Position numbers and translations under genes: made by a program. Below the pieces are notes generated by a model. That model was not told where the DNA came from. It did not search any database and worked only from the letters and a program-made list of their open reading frames with translations. Below are positions 57,640-64,000 of a stretch of 64,000 bases of DNA, piece after piece (the first letter of the stretch is position 1; every line of letters begins with the position of its first letter). Source of the DNA: Gentiana macrophylla (Eukaryota; Streptophyta; Magnoliopsida; Gentianales; Gentianaceae); the NCBI GenBank assembly GCA_026214975.1, contig CM047806.1, positions 99,161,811 to 99,225,810 on the forward strand, read 5' to 3'.

Positions 57640-58100
57640 AGTGGGAGCGGGGAATGTGACAACCGACCCCACGGCCTCTATTGTTGACACAAGCACGTGA
57701 TTAAATGGTGACGCCTCGTGCCGCTTTGATTTCGGCCCCTTACGGATAGCCTTCACCGCTATCAAAATTCAAGGCTTGGTCTCCGAAATGATAGGATTTT
57801 GAGTACTCGTTGGGTCACTGACCTACCCTATGGCAGCATACTCAGGGTGAACTTAAAAATCTGAAACATTAGGTCACACTCACAAGAATATTTTTGGAGA
57901 TATCTTGTCTGAAAAAGGAAGGTAATCAACGATTAAATAGGAGATGTTCGATTCTTAAATGGTTTAATTGTTGAGAGAGATTGTCTCAATTTAATCGTCA
58001 CCTCTTTGACCTACCCTACGGCGGTACTGAGGTGTGAGATTAAATCCTTGGAATGGTAGGATAAACTGCATGCATGACATCACGTTTATTATTCCTAAAA
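57640..58100 (+). other. Leader segment before gag, no gene
   Basis: Two related blocks hold GACCTACCCTA(T/C)GGC (57829 and 58010). The arrangement recalls the repeated GGCCTCGTCGGGA blocks in the LARD leader. Confidence 0.5.
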
Positions 58101-58169
58101 TTATTATATGTTGTGGTGTATGATTTGATTTATATTTATATCACAATTTATTTTACAACTGCATATCAT

Positions 58170-61100
58170 CTCAAGGTAACTAAACTGCTAAAAACAATAA
58201 ATTGACTGGTAACGACTTCGTAAAAGTGGAAAAGTAACAAGAACGTTGAACTCATAAATCAAGAACGCAATTAATTTTTTCGGTGGAGGATTTCCCTCTT
58301 GAGCCTTCAAACTTAAGTGACATTGATGAGTATGTCACTGCTGTCACTCGTGTTGAACGAGAGACAAACGAAATTAGTTCTAAGTTGACGAGAATGATTT
58401 GGTATCAATCTCACTAGACATCCCACAGTTCATGAGTAATGTCTACTCAAATGAACTGCTAGTTCACGGCCATTACCTTTAAAGAAATCCAAGAATGGGA
58501 AAGAATGTCTAAAAATGTAAGTCATCAAAACTAAATAAGTTAAAAGCTAAACCGAAATATTAATGAAAGAAAGTATAGGATAAGGAAAGTGATTTCGGAT
58601 CACTAACCTATGAATCCTTAGAGACTTTCTTGACCGGGAATATGACTCCGAAGGTGAAGTTCTTTTGTAAGAACAAGGTAGCAGGGCATTCATGATTAAA
58701 GAGTAGACAATGAGCAGTTATTTCAGCTAAGATTGTGGGAGTGATATAAGGAAAGAAATTTCGGATTTTAATCCTTGTATATCACAGGAGTTTAATTTCT
58801 GTTATCAGATTCGTTGGAACGAATGGATTTACTTTCAAATCGATTATATAGTTGCCTTAAAGAAAGTGAATATGACATTTGTATACGATTCTGAGACTCA
58901 GACTTTTGTCTGACTAAGTCAGAACCGCTAAGTAAAGCTGAAAAGGTATATGTAACACATCATAAACTATTAAGACAAATGGTTTCCATATTAAGATAAA
59001 CGATTCTTCAGCATCTATTAATTAGTGCATATATCCTAAAGATAAGATCTTAAGACTAGCTAAGGGTGATTCTTATCTCCAAGTCTAAGAACACTATCTC
59101 AAAGGAAAACTGACTAAGTAACCTTTCAATTAGGAAAGGGTAATAGAGCTAAAGAAGTATTATAGCTTGTTCATATTGACCTTCATGGTCTTATGAAGAT
59201 ACGAGCTAGTGGAAGCTTTTGAGTAATAGACATTTTGTCTAATGACTACTCGAAACGCCAATTAGTTTATCTAAATATTTGGAAGAATCTCTGATATTAC
59301 CAGAGAAACAAGTATTCCATGCTCAGATATAGGCTATAGCATAGTAGTTGGCACTGATGCTCGGCCTACCTCCGAGTGAAACGATTTCACTGAAAGGATA
59401 AACCATGTATTGTCTTGTATAGTTATTGATATGCTACAATACACTACTAAATTCAATTAATATATTGGTTGCACAATGACGGTTTACATTTTCATGTGAT
59501 ACCGAGAAGTCTACCTAGAAGATGCCTTTGAATTTGAGGATAAGGAGTGAAGTACCTTTACACCACGTCCGTAAGTAAAGACATTTAGTACTTGTGCTTG
59601 AAGGTAGGATTGGAGATTTTGCATACACGTTCAGATGGCGACTGTTCATGAAATATCCTAATGCAATGAGTTAGGTTGGTTATAAGATTCTTAAGATCGG
59701 AAAGTGACGGTTGTACTATCATTGCCTTTCTGAAAGAAGGTTATAATAACAATCTTGGACCTTATGTTACTCAATGAGTTACTATCTGATTTAATCAGAC
59801 CACATCCAACATTGGTTGTTGGGGATTACGCTGATAGATGCTACTGAACCAGATCAGAATATCAATCCACCCAAATGCAGTGGGAGTATGGTTTAACCAT
59901 TGACCTTTTGTGATTATGCAGACTTTACATTTTGTTGGGGGTGATTGATCACCAATGGTCTATTTGGGCTATATAGGATTCTAAAAATAAGAGGTTGGCT
60001 TAAAGCCATAAGCCTGTAAATGGAGTTTTGGTACTCTATATCTGTTCACACTCTCGTAGAACTACATGAGTGTCTCAGGCCCAGTGGGAGAAATTGGATC
60101 TACGTGAAGAAGAGTTGAATGAATATGGAAAGTTTATCTTTCTAAGCAAAGCCAATTGGTCTAGGGGTAATTCCCTGAGAAGTAGATAGTTTAATAGGGG
60201 TTATGCCCTGAAACTCTCACCATTTAGCCTCACTTGACTCTACGGAAAGCAGAAAGATTACCAGGGTTCATGCCCTGAAACTTTCTTTCCATACAACAGA
60301 ACTTCAATTCAGTCGGAACAGAAGGGTATTAACTTAAAGCCAATGGTAGATTGCCTGCCTATGCTCATATCCTTTAGTGGATTAAAGCAAACCTCTAGGT
60401 CATTAAAAGCCACATATTTGAAATGTGTGGGCTTAAACAGAATATTGATGAGTCTTTTGTAGACCAGAGAATCAATATTGGTAAAGAGTAGACGTTAGTA
60501 TTAATGAAAGGTGACATTGCAACATTTGTAAGCAACATGAGTGTGTTATCTGAAGTCAGGAACTGACGAGCCAAACTTCTTTGAATTAGAGAAGTGGACT
60601 ATATTCTTAGAATTTGATTCAGTCAATTTCATGAGAACAAGTTGTGGCCGTATCCCATCCATCTTATTGTTTACGATGATAATGCATTTTCGTATGCAAT
60701 ATTCAAACGAGAGGTTTCCTACCCAACCCCTCACGGAATAATTCTCTTAATCTTCGGATATAGAGAGAATGGGGTAGATTCTCTTTTGGATAGAGAATGT
60801 CAGATTATTAAAATTCAATTATGGTCGAATCTTGGATTTGAGCATTGGATAGCAGTATAGTGCATCCTCAAGTATCTTTAGAGAACGCGGAATAATATAC
60901 GTGTGTATTCGGGTGCAAACCTGAGTATTGTTGATTACACTGATTCTGATTTTAAGTCAGACTAAGAATGATCGTAAGTTGATCTCGGGCTCAGTGTTTT
61001 CTTATAGTTATGGAGCTATAGTCTGGAGCAATCCAGCACTACCAATTTGACTCTGTTAGTCGAATACATAGCAGCTTTCGGAGAAGCTAAAGAGGCAGTG

Positions 61101-61430
61101 TGGCTTGAAAAGTTCTTTGTTGGATCGGGAAGCGATTCCAGGTCTCGATGAGCCGACACCATTTTACTAAGAAAACAGTTGAGAGGTAGCTTATGCAAAT
61201 GATCTTCACAATCACAAGAGGTCAAAAATTGAAAGTAAGTACCACCTGATCAGACAGACCGTGCAGAGAGGCGACGTTTCAGTCCTAAAGATCGCCTCGA
61301 AACCGACAACATGCTGATCAGTTTAACCAAGTCGTGTGGCATCTAATGTCACTGATAAGCGCTTGGCGGGTATGAAATTGGGAGATATGTCTCATCTGCT
61401 TTAGAGCAAGTGGGAGAATGTTGTGGATAG
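58170..61430 (+). pseudogene. Copia gag-pol of the E-F element, heavily degraded
   Basis: Readable scraps in copia order are integrase start LVHIDLHGLM and DILSNDYSKR (59165-59250), RT SGLKQTSRSLK (~60370-60405), a shortened catalytic box LIVYDDNAF (~60660-60690), and RNase H GSVFSYSYGAIVWS (~60985-61030) followed by FGEAKEAVWLEKFF (~61080). The C-terminal end SALEQVGECCG lies at ~61398-61430. Stops and shifts are dense. Confidence 0.75.
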
Positions 61431-61551
61431 ATAGAATAAGGGTGTGGTGCTCTAAAAACAATTGTTGTGTGTCTTTACGGGCAAATGGGAGATTATTAGA
61501 TGTAGTGCCCGAAAGACAATTGTTGCTTGTCCTTAAGGGCAAGTGGGAGAT
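61405..61551 (+). repeat. Triplicated polypurine-tract module
   Basis: CAAGTGGGAGAATGTTG (61407), CAAATGGGAGATTATTA (61482) and CAAGTGGGAGATTGTTG (61540, the functional position) are each followed by a GTRGYGCYC...ACAATTGTTG-like segment. The LTR start itself is the third such module. Confidence 0.8.
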
Positions 61552-63289
61552 TGTTGGGCGTAGCGCCCGAATGACAATTTATGTAATTGTTTTTATAATT
61601 AATAAATGATAGATTTATTCTCATCTGATTATTTTCTTTGTGCTTATAAGAAATACACTACTGAAAACACCAAGTTGTATCATATGTAGCCATATAACTT
61701 AGTGTGTGTCACACGTGAGGATTAAGTTTATGGATTTACACTTGAACTATTAGTCAGTGGTGAACTTAATCAAAGTATGGGGTCTATGGATTAAACCACC
61801 ATTAATGCGCCCAGAACACTTTATGGTGTGACCGTCTTATCCGGACCGTTGATATTGGTTATCTAAGTGTGGCATTTATATATGATGTTGTCATATAGGA
61901 CATGATAGATTTAATCTGCGTTTCTCATATAATTCCGTGACTGAGAAATATTATTAAATCTCAAGATGATCATATATGGATTAACATTAATCCTGAAGTG
62001 ATTGCATACTCCTGCTTGTTTCAAGATAGGGTTTGATGTGTTCGTTAAGGATTTCTAAGAGGCGCGGTCCGAATCACTTTCACGTTGGCACTATTCTGGA
62101 ATGAGCGAGGAGTGTGTGACTCATAGATACGGAATCCATTCCTTCCTGCGGGAAGTAGAAAGACAATCCTCTTATTTGTTAATCATAGAAACTGATCGAT
62201 CGGCCGAGTTCATATTGGTTATGAACTAATTGATCACTAGTGGGTTAATGGTAAATAAGGATAATATGTAATGAGGAAGATTTACGGAGACATTCCCGCT
62301 TCGTTATGGATGGTCTATGGAGGGTTACTCTGTATGTAATGATCATATCAATGGACACTTATTGACTCGACGCTTTGATAATAAGTTATATCTATAATCG
62401 ATAGAGTTCAGTTTCGGATTTATGATGGCGTAATTCCGGAATTAATGAGTTGAGTAGAAATGTTATGTTCAATGAATATTTTATTCAGTTTTTTGTAGCT
62501 ACTGGTTATAGGTCCATGGTCCCCGGTTTGGATCCTAACATGCGAGTGAAGTCTCGTTTTGTGGAACCTCGAGAATAAATTAAATAGTTGGTCTATTTAA
62601 TGAATATACAAATATTATTTATTCGGTAAATAATATGTAATATCGAAAAGACATTTTATATTATCCCAGTAGGCATAAAAATGGCGCCACATTTTACTGT
62701 TTTTGGGAAAAATAACTTTCTCTTAATTAATTATAATGTGGAAAATATAATTGTTTATGTGTTAAATAATTATAAATAAGAAATTAGTTTTATTATTGGA
62801 TAAATAGGAATTTTGTTTTCCTATTGGATAATTGTTTTATTTTTCCTTAAAGGAAAAGATAAATTTGTGTGTATAAGATAAACTCTCAAACTATTAGTTA
62901 TTATGCTATATAAATAGAGTTTCTCCCAACACAAAATAGTTTTGAATCGAATGTCATTTTGAAAGAAAAAGGGGACGGCTCTTTCTTTTACAAAATAGGG
63001 AAATTTTGTTTTTTTGTTAACAATTGAGAGAAACATATTCGAGGAGGTTCTACTATGAGGATCGACGTCCACCAGTCGTCGTTTGGAGATACAAACCGGA
63101 AGATCACGGCTTCTCTTCTGTTGGGTAAATCTTCTACCTTCTTGAAGTTATATTAATTAATCATGTGAATCGCATGCGAATTTAATTCGTAGCTTTCACT
63201 GTGCATGATCGAGCGTCTCGATCGGTGATATCAGATCTGACGATCCAATTATGGATCGGATCCGGATTCGAGTTTCTGTATATCTAGCA
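61552..63289 (+). repeat. LTR F (3' LTR)
   Basis: 1738 bp, starts TGTTGGGCGTAGCGCCC and ends ATCTAGCA. It differs from LTR E by substitutions and small deletions. Confidence 0.87.
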
Positions 63290-63294
63290 AGAAC

Positions 63295-63666
63295 AATGTG
63301 TCATCTAGATAACAAGGAAGATGACCAGTGACCACATAACGAGTCCGGTACGTTATATCTCGCCAGGCGGTCTAACATGTAATTAGCGCCGCATCGTAGA
63401 CTATCATACTTGTTTGTCTGTAGCTAAAACCCTAACTTGCTCCTCTCTTTTAAAAAGAGATCATTGTAACCATTATGGACATAGACAATTAATAGAAAAA
63501 ACAAGGCAACACTCTGCCAAATTTCATACTCTCTCTCTACTGTTCATTTATGCCACCACTTCACCGCCGTGCACCACCGGCTAGCATCACCTTCATACAC
63601 TTTCCATAGACAAATATCCACCACTTACACCACCGCTATTCACCTGTGATAATTTAAGCATTATCA
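63295..63666 (+). repeat. Probable LTR end of a Tat/Athila-like element
   Basis: The only support is the primer-site-like sequence directly after it. 63295-63666 has a CT-rich leader look (AAACCCTAACTTGC, AATTAATAGAAAAAAC) and ends in ATTATCA. The left end is not visible. Confidence 0.35.
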
Positions 63667-63667
63667 G

Positions 63668-63686
63668 TTAGCTCCGTTACCGGGAA
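63668..63686 (+). promoter_or_regulatory. Possible tRNA-Asp-type primer binding site
   Basis: TTAGCTCCGTTACCGGGAA matches 15 of 19 positions of the TTGGCGCCGTTGCCGGGGA site used by Tat/Athila gypsy elements. Confidence 0.4.
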
Positions 63687-64000
63687 AAAGAGTTACAAAC
63701 TTTCCGGTTTTCAGACGTGGAAATCCACCGAAAGCTCCCCTCTCACGGTGGAGTTGCAGTCCTTCATTGTCTCCTTCATTCCTTCAGGGGAAAACGAAGC
63801 TCTCACCATTCAATGGACCTCTGGAATCAGCTCTCTCGCCAGGAAAGCATCAGCTTCAACACTAGAAAGAGGTAATATTATCAAATCTTACACAAAACTC
63901 ACGAGTTAGCATTTGAGAATTCACCTCTCTCGTTGAGTTCTTGATCATGCCATTGTAGCTGAAACTTTGCATCATTTTCGGTCGAGAAAGTTAACTCCTT
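63687..64000 (+). other. Possible start of a gypsy internal region, or host DNA
   Basis: GC is higher than in the neighbours. A frame around 63740-63860 is open but not recognised. An exon-like boundary AGGTAATATT sits at 63870. No call is possible. Confidence 0.25.

Larger units (their letters stand above)
54273..63289 (+). mobile_element. Ty1/copia retrotransposon with ~1.8 kb LTRs, decayed
   Basis: LTR E is 54273-56082 (TGTTGGGAGTAGCACCC...ATCTAGCA) and LTR F 61552-63289. The flanks ATAAC (54268-54272) and AGAAC (63290-63294) fit a target duplication with one change. The primer site TGGTATCAGAGCC is at 56084-56096, and the purine tract AAGTGGGAGATTG precedes LTR F. A long non-coding leader with tandem repeats (56097-58200) precedes the degenerate gag-pol. 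Confidence 0.87.

Noticed and set aside
1..64000. CRISPR arrays, bacterial operons, rRNA genes or an integrated pararetrovirus
   Set aside because: No regularly spaced short direct repeats, no bacterial-type genes, no rRNA similarity. All reverse transcriptases fit copia or gypsy order.

Overview
This is a plant nuclear window, most likely from a eudicot. The only recognisable host coding DNA is a tandem pair of pirin-family genes on the minus strand. The rest is transposable elements, many nested in each other. There is no bacterial or organellar gene organisation. The evidence for a plant is GT-AG introns, plant-type pirins, Ty1/copia and chromodomain Ty3/gypsy elements, L1-type LINE remnants, TRIMs and MITEs.

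Layout. 1-13123: pirin copy 1, minus strand, exons 1-5 visible; its 3' exons lie left of the window. Intron 3 holds a decayed ~10 kb chromovirus (535-10608), itself hit by a 1.45 kb LTR-like insertion and a 566 bp CCGAACC-rich MITE. 13124-26351: a promoter stub shared with copy 2, then a ~13.0 kb unit (13361-26351) bounded by ~100 bp inverted repeats and a 10 bp target duplication with one mismatch. Copy 2 preserves the matching empty site. The unit holds MITEs, a long-TIR element, an L1 fragment and a complete-ended copia (17930-22985, TSD ATTTG) splitting that L1. 27189-30199: pirin copy 2 with seven exons and two 1 bp frameshifts; its introns carry a TRIM and two MITEs. 32454-52952: a non-autonomous copia/LARD with 1.96 kb LTRs and TSD GTGTG, containing an inverted array LTR-internal-LTR-internal of the same family, truncated by a deletion. 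54273-63289: another copia with 1.8 kb LTRs and a decayed gag-pol. 63295-64000: probable LTR end and tRNA-Asp-type primer site of a Tat/Athila-like element.

How it fits together. The two pirin copies act as an internal control: comparing them shows which intron and upstream blocks are insertions. The coding exons of the TE-filled copy 1 are intact, while the compact copy 2 carries the frameshifts. Near-identical repeat copies differ mainly at CAG/CTG trinucleotides by odd indels and substitutions. This looks more like a sequencing-consensus artefact at CHG-methylated sites than real divergence, so frameshifts and stops in this window need care. I found no convincing new molecular system. The most notable structures are the 13 kb TIR-bounded unit, the inverted nested LARD, and a duplicated cluster of six short hairpins in one LARD leader.
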